Under the pieces are notes generated by a model. That model saw only the letters and a list, made by a program, of their open reading frames with translations, made no database searches and was not told where the DNA came from. This document shows positions 44,482 to 53,526 of a stretch of DNA of 64,000 nt, one piece after another (position 1 is the first letter of the stretch; every line of letters begins with the position of its first letter). The translations under genes were made by a program, and so were the position numbers. Origin of the DNA: JACKOB01 sp024234575 (GTDB lineage: Bacteria; Pseudomonadota; Gammaproteobacteria; Pseudomonadales; Oleiphilaceae); contig JBPJFZ010000003.1 of assembly GCA_051208035.1 (NCBI GenBank), positions 186,001 to 250,000 on the forward strand, written 5' to 3'.

Positions 44482-45621
44482 ATGATACCTAGAACTCTTT
44501 TCGATGCAGACTTAGATAGCTTCCGTGATTCGGTCAGAAAATTTTTCGAGAACGAAGCCGTTCCTTACCATGCGCAATGGGAAAAAGACGGACAAATCGA
44601 CAGGGCGCTCTGGAGTAAAGCCGGTGAGCTGGGTTTTTTATGTCCAACAATGCCTGAGCAGTATGGTGGTGTGGGGGCAGACTTTCGTTATAGTGCAGTG
44701 GTTATGGAGGAGGCAAGTGCGCTTGGCTTGTCAGGCATAGGATTTCCGCTGCATTCAGATATTGTTGCACCGTATATTCTCCATTACGGGTCGGATGCAC
44801 AGAAGCAACATTATTTGCCCAAGCTTATTTCGGGGGAAATGGTTGGTGCCATTGCGATGACAGAGCCTGGTGCCGGGTCCGATCTGCAAGGTGTAAAGAC
44901 CACTGCTATAAAAAATGGTGATCATTATGTGCTTAACGGCTCCAAAACATTTATTACCAATGGACAGATGTGTGATGTTGTCATTGTGGTTGCTAAAACC
45001 GACCCTAAGGAAGGGGCCAAAGGTACCAGCTTGTTTATCGTTGAAGCGGGCTGGGAAGGCTTTTCAAAGGGTAAAAATTTAGAAAAAGTAGGTATGAAAG
45101 CACAGGATACCTCCGAGTTGTTCTTCCAGGATGTGAAGGTGCCTGAAGACTGCATCCTTGGTGGGCGCGAAGGGCAGGGTTTCTTTCAGCTCATGCAAGA
45201 GTTGCCACAAGAGCGATTGCTTGTGGGGCTAACAGCAATGGCTGCCTGTGAGGCGGCTTTTGAGTGGACGCTAACCTATGTGAAAGAGCGAAAAGCTTTC
45301 GGCAAGCCCATTGCAGCGTTCCAGAATACCCGCTTCAAAATGGCTGAGATGAAGGCTGATATTACCGCAGGGCGGATATTCGTAGATCGTTGCCTCGAAC
45401 TTCATCTGGCAAAAAAACTTGATATTCCAACAGCCGCTATGTTGAAACAATGGACAACAGATCTGCAATGTAAAGTAATGGATGAGTGCGTACAGTTGCA
45501 TGGTGGTTATGGCTATATGTGGGAATACCCTATTGCTCGGGCCTGGGCTGATTCGAGAGTACAGAGAATTTACGCAGGTACAAACGAAATAATGAAAGAA
45601 ATTGTTGCCAGATCACTATAA
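44482..45621 (+). CDS. Acyl-CoA dehydrogenase
   Basis: 379 residues, the normal length. FAD and substrate motifs: AIAMTEPGAGSDLQG (about residues 131-145) and YVLNGSKTFITNG. The C-terminal domain includes KAFGKPIAAFQN, QLHGGYGYMWEYP and RIYAGTNEIMKEI. The base that would be Glu376 in medium-chain enzymes falls in YAGTNEIM. It catalyses the first step of beta-oxidation of an acyl-CoA; chain length is not predictable, and similarity in form suggests a long-chain-type or actinomycete FadE-like enzyme. Followed by a strong terminator, so monocistronic. Confidence 0.94.
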   Translation: MIPRTLFDADLDSFRDSVRKFFENEAVPYHAQWEKDGQIDRALWSKAGELGFLCPTMPEQYGGVGADFRYSAVVMEEASALGLSGIGFPLHSDIVAPYILHYGSDAQKQHYLPKLISGEMVGAIAMTEPGAGSDLQGVKTTAIKNGDHYVLNGSKTFITNGQMCDVVIVVAKTDPKEGAKGTSLFIVEAGWEGFSKGKNLEKVGMKAQDTSELFFQDVKVPEDCILGGREGQGFFQLMQELPQERLLVGLTAMAACEAAFEWTLTYVKERKAFGKPIAAFQNTRFKMAEMKADITAGRIFVDRCLELHLAKKLDIPTAAMLKQWTTDLQCKVMDECVQLHGGYGYMWEYPIARAWADSRVQRIYAGTNEIMKEIVARSL

Positions 45622-45645
45622 GGTTTAGTTACAAATAATCATCTC

Positions 45646-45678
45646 AAAGCCCTCGAGCTAATGCATCAAGGGCTTTTT
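45646..45678 (+). terminator. Rho-independent terminator of the acyl-CoA dehydrogenase gene
   Basis: AAAGCCCT (45646-45653) pairs with AGGGCTTT (45669-45676), followed by T residues. Placed 25 bp after the stop codon. Confidence 0.85.
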
Positions 45679-45785
45679 AGTTTAATCTAGATAGTCTGCA
45701 TTAAAATTTTGCTATCTGTATCAAGGTATTGATAAGACAACTTAGGTAGAGTTGCCGACTAATTGACTAGTTTTTGGATGAATTA

Positions 45786-47732
45786 ATGCGTAATAACTTA
45801 TTTTTGCTCGGAGTGCTCGCCCTGGTAACGGCGTTAACGGGGTGTGAAGGAAATAGCTCTGACATACTGCCCGCCGATGGTCGCGAGGTTCAAGCCCCTA
45901 AAAATAATACGCCGGATACCTATAATGGTCGTGCGGTCGATGGTTACCTAAGAGACGCTTTCGTCTGGTTAGATATTAACGATGACAATACTTGGGATGA
46001 GGCCACTGAGCCATCTGCCTATACCGTTGCTGGTGGCTATTTTACACTGGATCTCTCGGCAATTAATGATGCAAGACGTGCTGCGAATCAAAAAGTATTA
46101 GAGCCCCGCGACTACCCGCTTGTGTTATTGGCTCTGCCAGGAAAAACAGTTGATGAAGCTGCCGAAAGTGGAAATGGCATTGTAGATAGAGCTTATTTTA
46201 TGTTTGCGCCGCCTGGAAGCGATTTGATATCACCTTTGACAACGCTTGTTAGAATCCAGGCCGGTGTTAACTTTGTTTACTCAAAATCACCTAGTGGTTT
46301 GTCAACCGTGGCTGATGGCGTCGATGCCGCACATAATAGAACGCGCGACAAATTGAACCGCCCGATTAATTTTTTACAGGACTATATCAACGCTGACGTC
46401 GAGCGATTGGCAACTTATGCCGGAGGTGTTGTTAGGTTGATTCAAAATCATACGACTGATGCTATGAATGCACAGTTTTTACAGGGCTCATTAAATGTTT
46501 ATGATTCGGATTCTCTTTCCGCAATAGGTAAAGCAGTTTTTTTATTAACAGCAGGCTTGTGGGATCGCTTAGATGAATTGGCTGGAGAAAATGGTAAATA
46601 TAGTCATTCACTTCTTGATTTGGTGGAGTTTGAAACAATCTCTTTGGACTTAAATGACCCGTACGTTTTGTTTTCAGAGAGCACCCAGAAAAATTCTGAG
46701 TTGAAGGCCTCCGAAAGCCTAAAGGTCGGTGCCGGCAAGCTATCGTCGGAAGTAATTTATAAATACTTTTCTGATGGTTTGGTGAAAGAGATAACTGTGG
46801 ATGGTTATAGAGAACAGCGTCCATTTTATATACAAGGTGTTCCGCCAAACCCAGCCTTGGCAGTTGAAACAGAGCAAATGTGGTTTAATAATGGGGTGAT
46901 CGAACAGCATGGTAAATACACTTGGCAAGATGGTCTACTCACCAGGTTTGAGATGGATAGTATTAATGCCTTGGATCATGATGCTACGCTTTCGAAGCCT
47001 GTTGCTTTAGATATCACCAATAATAGTAACCCCTATACATTGGATGGTGTTCCAGAATTTTCGACGGAGTTTATGCGAGACACGACGGGTAAAATATCTC
47101 AAATCCATATTTCAAATAACTCTGGCAACTATGTCTTATCATATAGCTACAATGAAACCGGTAAGATCAAAAAAATTGAAGAGATGAAAATTGATGGTGG
47201 CATCGAAACTTTAACCAGAATTTGGACTTTTTCTTATAACCTGCCAAAAGTTGTGAAAACCAATACGAACGGAGTCTTGGGCGAAACTACCATAACCGTT
47301 GCCACCAAGATCGAAGAACAATCATTGAGCAGTGGTGTGCCAGAAATTACTCGTTTGTATGAGTATGTCAATAAAACTATTGACGTTAGAGGCGTAGATA
47401 CAATTGTAACGGACTATATTTTTATTGATGATAGAACGCGTTTTGTAAATGATCGTTATCTAAGGTGGGTCTACGATTATACAACTGCATATGATATTGC
47501 CCGCGCTGCAGGCTTTTCACTTAAAGGGTTGGACGAGTCCGATCCCGAAGATATCAAATATATTCGAACTTTAATCGATGATAAGAAATTATTAGAGTTG
47601 GAAGGGTCATTGCAGACGGAAGTTTTGACGACAGCGACAGATCAAGGCGTTGGTTTTAGTGGGAGTTTATTTGTTCAGTCATATATTAGGAATAGCTACA
47701 CCTATAAGCGCTTATCGGATGTTGTGTTTTAA
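45786..47732 (+). CDS. Large hypothetical lipoprotein
   Basis: 648 residues from the ATG at 45786, preceded by GGATG. The lipobox ALTGC puts the lipidated Cys at about residue 20. The early part (VDGYLRDAFVWLDINDDNTWDEATEPSA) is a pattern seen at the start of many marine gammaproteobacterial secreted proteins, with an Asp-rich possible calcium loop. The second half is rich in YxYN-like and Tyr/Asn strands (YVLSYSYNETGKIKKIEE) that recall YD/RHS-type repeats in a loose form. Codon use looks more AT-rich than in neighbours. Family and function are not recognised. Confidence 0.75.
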   Translation: MRNNLFLLGVLALVTALTGCEGNSSDILPADGREVQAPKNNTPDTYNGRAVDGYLRDAFVWLDINDDNTWDEATEPSAYTVAGGYFTLDLSAINDARRAANQKVLEPRDYPLVLLALPGKTVDEAAESGNGIVDRAYFMFAPPGSDLISPLTTLVRIQAGVNFVYSKSPSGLSTVADGVDAAHNRTRDKLNRPINFLQDYINADVERLATYAGGVVRLIQNHTTDAMNAQFLQGSLNVYDSDSLSAIGKAVFLLTAGLWDRLDELAGENGKYSHSLLDLVEFETISLDLNDPYVLFSESTQKNSELKASESLKVGAGKLSSEVIYKYFSDGLVKEITVDGYREQRPFYIQGVPPNPALAVETEQMWFNNGVIEQHGKYTWQDGLLTRFEMDSINALDHDATLSKPVALDITNNSNPYTLDGVPEFSTEFMRDTTGKISQIHISNNSGNYVLSYSYNETGKIKKIEEMKIDGGIETLTRIWTFSYNLPKVVKTNTNGVLGETTITVATKIEEQSLSSGVPEITRLYEYVNKTIDVRGVDTIVTDYIFIDDRTRFVNDRYLRWVYDYTTAYDIARAAGFSLKGLDESDPEDIKYIRTLIDDKKLLELEGSLQTEVLTTATDQGVGFSGSLFVQSYIRNSYTYKRLSDVVF

Positions 47733-47776
47733 AGCACAACTTGACTATGAATTACCTCTATAAGCAAAAATGGTGG

Positions 47777-48574
47777 CTAGTTTTCTTGTTCTTTCATGTA
47801 TCGGCTTAAGTGCTCGCTGCCAGACAATTGCGGGAGTTTTTGGTCAATCAGCGCTTTAAGCCTTTTGCCTGTTTCACCCTTGTTAAATAACATGTAAACA
47901 GGAGTGGGAGGCATGTCTTCGATTTTCTTGTAACCGATACTGTCTTCCAGATAATTCTTTCCGACAAGATGAAAGCCAGCCAGAATTTCTACATTCTCGA
48001 CGAATATTGAGGCATGTCCTCGCTTCAGAAGCTGCACGAGTGCCTCGTAGTTGTAGACGCCCTTATTTTTTACATCGGTTTCGCTCAGCCCATAATAATC
48101 ATAGTTATAGCCATGAATACCGCCAACACGATATTTTTTCAGGTCTGCTTTAACTTGAATCTGTGGGCCGTCAGGGTAGGCTGATTTTAGAAAAAATACG
48201 CTAGGAGTGATGTAAGAATGGGCATCTGAGAAAAGAAAAATCTTCGCTCTCTCTTCATTATATGTAGCATTCAAAAGCATTTGGTAGCTACCGGCTTCAA
48301 CGGCGGCGAGACATCTTTTCCATGGAAGTAAGTCGATGCTATATGAAATGCCCGCTTCGGTGAAAACTTTGTCCACCAGCTCAACGGTAAAGCCTCGTAC
48401 TTCTTGTGTGGGCTCTCCTTGGTGGCGAGCAAAATAGGTGAAAGGAGGCCACTCTCCCAAATCATCGCAGATTTTTACTGTTTCTGCTGCTGTCGCTGCA
48501 AATGACATTCCCAGAGCGAAAACTGAGTATGTGATAGTCACTATTTTCAGTGAGTTTTTCTTGTGCGTGAGCAT
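47777..48574 (-). CDS. Periplasmic solute-binding protein (SBP family 3), orphan
   Basis: 265 residues from the ATG at 48574 (MLTHKKNSLKIVTITYSVF, signal peptidase site near ATAAE). The mature sequence VKICDDLGEWPPFTYF and VRGFTVELVDKVFTEAGI match amino-acid-type binding proteins. As with the gene at 26196, no transporter genes are adjacent. Such orphan proteins in marine Gammaproteobacteria may be sensors or pair with a distant permease. Confidence 0.85.
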   Translation of the reverse strand: MLTHKKNSLKIVTITYSVFALGMSFAATAAETVKICDDLGEWPPFTYFARHQGEPTQEVRGFTVELVDKVFTEAGISYSIDLLPWKRCLAAVEAGSYQMLLNATYNEERAKIFLFSDAHSYITPSVFFLKSAYPDGPQIQVKADLKKYRVGGIHGYNYDYYGLSETDVKNKGVYNYEALVQLLKRGHASIFVENVEILAGFHLVGKNYLEDSIGYKKIEDMPPTPVYMLFNKGETGKRLKALIDQKLPQLSGSEHLSRYMKEQEN

Positions 48575-48707
48575 AGGGAGCAGCCTGGCTGTGGTCACGA
48601 ATAGGGGATTAGCTATGCGCAGTTAGGTAAAGAAGTACGAATAACTACAAATTAAAGTGTAGATTCATAATAGAATTGCGCCATCTGGTTTTAGATGTAA
48701 ACCATAG

Positions 48708-48749
48708 AAAAAATCATAAGCAGGGTCGTTCCCTCTGTTTATGATTTTT
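48708..48749 (-). terminator. Rho-independent terminator of the small zinc-ribbon gene
   Basis: A long stem joins the arm around 48708-48724 and the arm around 48731-48749, with loop TCGTT. On the minus strand the stem ends in a run of T residues. It lies about 27 bp after the stop of the gene at 48776-48973, which supports that gene as a real transcription unit. Confidence 0.8.
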
Positions 48750-48775
48750 GTTGTCGAGTTAATGCAATATGGATG

Positions 48776-48973
48776 TTAGCCCGCCTTGGGATAGGTTCTG
48801 GCATCAATCTCTTGCAACACCATCGCGTTCCAGGCACGAATAGCGTTTTGTTTACTGGGGTGGCATGTTGAGTGCCTTTTACAATGGAAACAAAACATAT
48901 CCCATTGCTGAAAAGTGCCAGGGTTTGATTCAACTGTTGGTTTGTGACCACAACTACAATCCAGGATATTCAT
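48776..48973 (-). CDS. Small zinc-ribbon protein (Lar-like pattern)
   Basis: 65 residues. Cys pattern: CSCG near the start, then CFHCKRHSTCH and AIRAWN. This order (CxxCG, second Cys pair, A[IV]xxWN) resembles the Lar/Com-type zinc-ribbon proteins found in phages and as chromosomal singletons. Function unknown; nucleic-acid or protein binding through zinc is plausible. An unusually strong ribosome site, AGGAGGT, lies 5-6 bp upstream, and a terminator follows directly, so this is a real gene despite its size. Confidence 0.75.
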   Translation of the reverse strand: MNILDCSCGHKPTVESNPGTFQQWDMFCFHCKRHSTCHPSKQNAIRAWNAMVLQEIDARTYPKAG

Positions 48974-49330
48974 CTACTACCTCCTGATACTACTGTATTG
49001 GTACTATTTTTCTGTGATATTGCGGGTTCGCGCCTGTTGTGTCAGGCTCAAGCGGCGCTGATTGAACCAGATAACTGCAAGCTGGTAATTGAGGTGAATC
49101 AGTTTTATCACGACGCTAACCTTAGCAATAACTTCTAGAGCGAACATACTAGAAATTTCGATAGATATTATGCAGGGGAAACAGGTTTAGAAAAAAATAA
49201 TTAAAAATTGTTACAAAATAGCGACAACTATTGCTTTACCCTGGTGTTCGTTTCGGATTAGAGTAGGGATGTCTGTTTTGTGATGCTGTTCCCAAATGTT
49301 AAGGTCGCAGTGCTTTGTGAGGTGTCTGAA
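48974..49330. other. AT-rich intergenic region
   Basis: A 357-bp gap between the small zinc-ribbon gene and a possible small membrane-protein gene. No hairpin, operator or supported ORF was found except one weak relative of the 50216-50232 palindrome, AGAAATTTCGATAGATA near 49151. An overlapping plus-strand frame at 48944-49138 has no support. Confidence 0.25.
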
Positions 49331-49474
49331 ATGTTGATGTTATCATTAGTGTTGGTTTGTTTTTTCTGTGCAGCGCTTATCGGGTTAAACCTGCGAGCTA
49401 TCCAGCAGGAGACCTTAAGTCAGAGATTGGTTCCAGTTCCTGTTCGAGCGAAACGTGGCAGGGTAGTGCGTTAG
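49331..49474 (+). CDS. Possible small membrane protein
   Basis: 47 residues from the ATG at 49331, which has GAGGTG 6 bp upstream. The N-terminal half is one strong transmembrane helix (MLMLSLVLVCFFCAALIGLNL), followed by a basic tail (RAKRGRVVR), consistent with an inner-membrane micropeptide with its C-terminus inside. It ends 16 bp before the converging SRAP gene. No family recognised; a chance ORF cannot be ruled out. Confidence 0.4.
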   Translation: MLMLSLVLVCFFCAALIGLNLRAIQQETLSQRLVPVPVRAKRGRVVR

Positions 49475-49490
49475 CACGCGACTACTCTCC

Positions 49491-50165
49491 TTATTCTATC
49501 AGTGAAATCTCTCCTGTGGGGCAAACCGCCCTGTCATCTTTGTTGCGTGCGTTGTTGCAAACCTTTGACACGGTACAAACCTTAAGTGTTGGTGCAAGTG
49601 CTGGGTTAAATAACGACTTTAAATCCTCAGCTTTTGTTGTGTGCTCAAGCCAGATTGAAATACTGTTTTCTGAGAGCATAACGGGCATGCGGTTGTGTAT
49701 GCCACTAAACGATTCTTTTGCACTAGTTGTCACGATAGCGCAGCTTTCGAGGTAATAATCATCTCTCTGCCATACATCCCAAATGGCTGCGAGAGCGATG
49801 AACTTATTCTCCGTACTTATGAGATAAGGTTGCTTGCCATTTTCTTCCGACTTCCATTCGATAAAGCTTGAAACAGGAACAATTCCTCGGCGGGACTGAA
49901 ATGGTCCGCGAAAAGCTTTGCTACTATCAATAGTCTCGCTTCTAGCGTTAAACATGCTGAATTTGGATGATATTTCCGCAGCCCAAGAGGGTGTCAGCCA
50001 CCAGCGCATATTGTGTAAAGCCAAACCGTCTCTGGATTTCGTTACAACTGGAATATTTTCAGTTGGTGCTATGTTATATCGAGTTGCCAGGCTTACTTTT
50101 AAGTCGAGTGAATCGAGAAACCCTCTAACTCCTTCATCATCAATAATATTAATGCGTCCGCACAT
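49491..50165 (-). CDS. SRAP-domain protein (YedK/HMCES family)
   Basis: 224 residues. The catalytic Cys2 is present in MCGRINI, the Asn in RYNIAP, the Glu in FIEWK and the His in IHNRMPVML. These proteins form a stable thiazolidine crosslink with abasic sites in single-stranded DNA, shielding them during replication. AAGGAG lies upstream of the ATG. Length is typical. Divergent from the cytochrome b561 gene. Confidence 0.95.
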   Translation of the reverse strand: MCGRINIIDDEGVRGFLDSLDLKVSLATRYNIAPTENIPVVTKSRDGLALHNMRWWLTPSWAAEISSKFSMFNARSETIDSSKAFRGPFQSRRGIVPVSSFIEWKSEENGKQPYLISTENKFIALAAIWDVWQRDDYYLESCAIVTTSAKESFSGIHNRMPVMLSENSISIWLEHTTKAEDLKSLFNPALAPTLKVCTVSKVCNNARNKDDRAVCPTGEISLIE

Positions 50166-50215
50166 TGGTCATCTCCTTAGGGTGGCGAAGTTATATTCGC
50201 GGGTTGCAATATTCC

Positions 50216-50232
50216 TATCGAAAAATTCGATA
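50216..50232. promoter_or_regulatory. Palindrome between SRAP and cytochrome b561 genes
   Basis: TATCGAA-AAA-TTCGATA is a perfect inverted repeat with 7-bp arms, located between divergent start codons. It could be an operator for either gene. The regulator is unknown. Confidence 0.5.
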
Positions 50233-50300
50233 TATAAGGCGGTATTATTTGCTTTATTATCTATAAATTAGAATTATATTGATATGACATTAGATTGAGT

Positions 50301-50861
50301 ATGAGCCCTATGTTAAAAAACTCTATCGTTGGATATGGTTGGATTTCGATTGGTCTGCACTGGCTTTCTGCGCTGGCTATTTTTGGCATGTTTGGCCTTG
50401 GCTTATACATGGTAGGCCTCACATATTACGATGATTTTTATAAAACGGGCCCCTATATTCACAAGAGCGTTGGCGTTCTTCTCGCTTTTTTAATGGTTGC
50501 AAGGTTGTTGTGGAAAACAGCGAGCCCTAAGGTCGCACCATTGCTCAGCCATCAACCCTGGGAAGTACGTTTAGCACACGGCGTTCACCAACTGCTTTAT
50601 GTGATTTTTTTCATGCTGGTAGTCAGTGGCTATCTGATCTCATCGGCGGACGGCAGCAGTATTGAAGTGTTTGGCATGTTTAGTGTGCCCTCGGTGATTG
50701 ACTCGATTGACAACCTCGAGGATATCGCTGGTGAAATACATGAGTATCTGGCCTGGTTATTGATAGCTCTGGTGGTCTTTCATGTGCTGGGGGCCATGAA
50801 ACATCACTTTATCGACAAAGATAATACGTTGAGGAGGATGTTGTTTCCCAATGAGAAGTGA
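50301..50861 (+). CDS. Cytochrome b561 family protein
   Basis: 186 residues from the ATG at 50301. Four transmembrane helices with the heme-ligand His in ISIGLHWLSAL, YIHKSVGVLL, LAHGVHQLLYV and HEYLAWLLIALVVFHVLGAMKHH. The family binds two b hemes in the inner membrane and moves electrons from quinol or superoxide. The next gene encodes YceI, a pairing common in E. coli and other Gammaproteobacteria. Confidence 0.95.
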   Translation: MSPMLKNSIVGYGWISIGLHWLSALAIFGMFGLGLYMVGLTYYDDFYKTGPYIHKSVGVLLAFLMVARLLWKTASPKVAPLLSHQPWEVRLAHGVHQLLYVIFFMLVVSGYLISSADGSSIEVFGMFSVPSVIDSIDNLEDIAGEIHEYLAWLLIALVVFHVLGAMKHHFIDKDNTLRRMLFPNEK

Positions 50862-50942
50862 AATGGTTTTTAACAGGTATTTGCCACTTGAAACTGGGTG
50901 GTTTTTTTAACTACGAAAGTAATAATGCTAAGAGAGGGATTG

Positions 50943-51530
50943 ATGATGAGAAAGTTTTTGGGGTTGGGTGCACTGATTTCTGGGATAGTGCTAAGTACCA
51001 CGGCGTCGATCGTCACTGCTGAAGACTATGTAATTGATACGAAGGGTGCACATGCTTTTGTGCAGTTTCGTATCAAGCATTTGGGCTATAGTTGGTTGTA
51101 TGGGCGTTTCAATAAATTCTCGGGTGAGTTTTCTTACGATGCATCTGCTCCTGAAAAATCAGCGGTAGTTGTGGAGTTAGAAACCGCAAGCCTTGATTCC
51201 AACCACGCGGAACGGGACAAACACCTGCGCAGCGATGACTTTCTTAACGTAGATAAATTTCCGAAAGCCAGGTTTGAGAGTACCCGTGTTGAGTCAACCG
51301 GCTCAGGCAAAGCGAACATTCATGGAAAACTGACTTTGCATGGTGTTACCAAGGATGTGGTGTTGGCCGCGGAAGACACTGGTGCAGGTAAAGATCCATG
51401 GGGTGGCTATCGTCAAGGGTTTTTTGGAACCACTACCATTGCGTTGAAGGATTTTGGTATCGACTACAACTTAGGGCCTGCGTCTACTCATGTTGAATTG
51501 ATATTGTCTATCGAAGGCATACGAAAGTAA
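50943..51530 (+). CDS. YceI family periplasmic protein
   Basis: 195 residues from the ATG at 50943 (or 50946), preceded by GAGAGGGA. A signal peptide runs to about residue 26 (SIVTA-ED). The lipocalin-like barrel motifs YVIDTKGAHAFVQFRIKHLGYSW, HLRSDDFLNVDKFPKARFES and GKLTLHGVTK are typical. YceI binds polyprenyl/isoprenoid lipids in the periplasm and is often paired with cytochrome b561, possibly linking quinone-like lipids to electron transfer. A terminator follows. Confidence 0.95.
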   Translation: MMRKFLGLGALISGIVLSTTASIVTAEDYVIDTKGAHAFVQFRIKHLGYSWLYGRFNKFSGEFSYDASAPEKSAVVVELETASLDSNHAERDKHLRSDDFLNVDKFPKARFESTRVESTGSGKANIHGKLTLHGVTKDVVLAAEDTGAGKDPWGGYRQGFFGTTTIALKDFGIDYNLGPASTHVELILSIEGIRK

Positions 51531-51561
51531 ATCAATCGCACCTTGCTTAGCGCGGTCAAGC

Positions 51562-51592
51562 AAAGCACCAGTGAGTGACTTCCTGGTGCTTT
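51562..51592 (+). terminator. Rho-independent terminator of the b561-yceI unit
   Basis: AAAGCACCAG (51562-51571) and CTGGTGCTTT (51583-51592) form a perfect 10-bp stem, 32 bp after the YceI stop codon. Confidence 0.8.
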
Positions 51593-51685
51593 ATCACAAA
51601 GTTTAATTCTGATGTTTTGGCCTATAGACAGTTGTATGTTTTCTGAGTAGACTGCTCAGTAACATTTTTGATTAGAAAACTAAAT

Positions 51686-51916
51686 ATGGATAGTTCCTCG
51701 GTACGCAAACGCTCTCTCAGCGCTCTGGCGTTTCTGCTCTCTTCTTTTCTTGGGCTTGTCGTTTTGGCAAATCTTGTATCCCGAGAACTTCACGCCTCTT
51801 CAAATAACGAAATAACCCTACCTGTGCAAGGTGTATTAAAAACCGTCGTTAAAAAAGATGGGATACCTGAGGCTAAGTTAATTGAAGTTGAGCAATCGTT
51901 GGCAAATCAGCCCTAG
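51686..51916 (+). CDS. Small hypothetical membrane-anchored protein
   Basis: 76 residues from the ATG at 51686; a TTG at 51668 would add six residues. One hydrophobic helix (about 11-28; SALAFLLSSFLGLVVLANLV) after a basic start suggests a signal anchor with the about 48-residue C-terminus outside the membrane. No known family. It lies between YceI's terminator and the MATE gene. The ribosome site is weak, so confidence is moderate. Confidence 0.45.
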   Translation: MDSSSVRKRSLSALAFLLSSFLGLVVLANLVSRELHASSNNEITLPVQGVLKTVVKKDGIPEAKLIEVEQSLANQP

Positions 51917-52117
51917 TGCAATTTTGGTCTGATTGTCGTTTTTTGTTAGTCCCTTTTTCACCCTGCTAAACTCTCTGGTTGCCAAATGCTTTTTCCTTCA
52001 CTCTGATAAACGAGTGATAAGCGAAGTTATTCTGCGTTATGATGCCCCTGTATTCATGTTTGAACACCAACAGGTGAGTCAGCAAATCCCCCGAATTCAA
52101 GCACTAAGGAGTCTCCT

Positions 52118-53449
52118 TTGAGGGCAGTATTGACTGATGGCCCCGAGCGCAAACATCTTTTCGCACTTGGCTGGCCAATGTTGGTGGGAATTATCGCCGT
52201 AATTGGCTTCAACGTTGTCGATACTTTCTTTATTGCGCAGCTGGGCGAGATTCAGCTGGCGGCGATATCTTATACCTTTCCAATCGTGACCTTAATGGCA
52301 AGTATTGCTCTCGGGCTTGGTGCCGGAGTTTCCAGTCTCGTTTCCCGCAGCCTTGGACGAGGCGAAAAACACCGTACCTGCGCCTACACAACTGATGGTT
52401 TGTCGCTATCACTGCTTATAGTAGTGCTGTTTACCGCTTTAGGTTTGGCGACCATTGATCCAGTGTTTAGGATGATGGGAGCCGAAGCTGAAACCTTGCC
52501 TCTTATTAGAGACTACATGAACATCTGGTACCTCAATATGGTGTTTGTAGTGGTGCCAATGGTTGGAAACAGCGTAATCCGGGCGACTGGCAATGCACGC
52601 TTTCCGGCGGCAGTTATGATTTTTGCAGGGGTTGTGAACGCAATATTAGACCCGCTGCTGATATTTGGCTTGTGGGGCTTTCCCCGTATGGAGTTAGAAG
52701 GGGCCGCTCTGGCGACGCTTATTTCCCGGATGTTGACATTTATTGCGGCCATTTACTTATTGCATTACCGTAAACAGATGCTGGTTAACCCTTTTAGAGG
52801 CGTCGCCGAAGTCATTGGTAATTGGAAATCTATTCTTAGTCTCGGAGCGGTAAACGCGTTGAACAACACGGTGGTTCCGTTATCAGCGTTGCTTATGACC
52901 GCTTATGTTTCGCAGTTTGGGGAGCAGTCTGTTGCCGCCTTTGGGATTGGGACACGTATTGAGTCCTTGGTGATGATTCCAATTATTGCCGTTGCGGCGG
53001 CGCTGTCGCCGTTTGCCGGGCAAAACTGGGGGGCAAAAAAACAAAACCGGATTGAAAATATTCTCACTGAGGCAAAAAAGTTCACTTTCTGCTGGTTGGC
53101 TTTTATTTTCGTGCTGTTTGCTTTTGGACTCGAATCTATGATTGGCTGGTTTACACAGAACGCTAATGTTGCAGGGCTTGCCTGGCAGTACGTGATGTTA
53201 GTTCTTCCCAGTATGATCCCTCTTGCTGCAGTGTTGTATATCAATACCATTTACAGTGCTACCGGCAGGCCGATAGTATCGCTACGACTGACGGTTTTTC
53301 GTGTGCTTGTGGTTTTGTTACCGATGGCGTGGTTGCTAATGCAGTTTTTCAATGTAACCGGAGTCTTCGTGGCCATTGCGTTTGCAAACCTGGCTGGCGG
53401 GTTGTTAGCCTATTTTATTTACCAGTATCGTTTTAAACCGGCCAATTAG
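52118..53449 (+). CDS. MATE-family efflux transporter
   Basis: 443 residues from a TTG start with AAGGAG 6 bp upstream; no in-frame ATG gives a complete first helix. About 12 hydrophobic helices in two pseudo-repeats, with NVVDTFFIAQLGEIQLAAIS near the start, NSVIRATGNARFPA and FGIGTRIESLVMIPI in the middle, all typical of MATE Na+/H+-coupled multidrug exporters of the inner membrane. Length is normal. Substrate not predictable. Confidence 0.93.
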   Translation: MRAVLTDGPERKHLFALGWPMLVGIIAVIGFNVVDTFFIAQLGEIQLAAISYTFPIVTLMASIALGLGAGVSSLVSRSLGRGEKHRTCAYTTDGLSLSLLIVVLFTALGLATIDPVFRMMGAEAETLPLIRDYMNIWYLNMVFVVVPMVGNSVIRATGNARFPAAVMIFAGVVNAILDPLLIFGLWGFPRMELEGAALATLISRMLTFIAAIYLLHYRKQMLVNPFRGVAEVIGNWKSILSLGAVNALNNTVVPLSALLMTAYVSQFGEQSVAAFGIGTRIESLVMIPIIAVAAALSPFAGQNWGAKKQNRIENILTEAKKFTFCWLAFIFVLFAFGLESMIGWFTQNANVAGLAWQYVMLVLPSMIPLAAVLYINTIYSATGRPIVSLRLTVFRVLVVLLPMAWLLMQFFNVTGVFVAIAFANLAGGLLAYFIYQYRFKPAN

Positions 53450-53526
53450 GGTCGAAATGCGGACGGCGAGTTCGCACATTCTCAACTATTGCTCTGCGCC
53501 ATACTGCTGGCTCTTAAGCTTTAAAG

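Noticed and set aside
48944..49138. Plus-strand ORF opposite the zinc-ribbon gene
   Set aside because: It overlaps the start of a gene with a strong ribosome site and has no ribosome site or recognisable sequence of its own.
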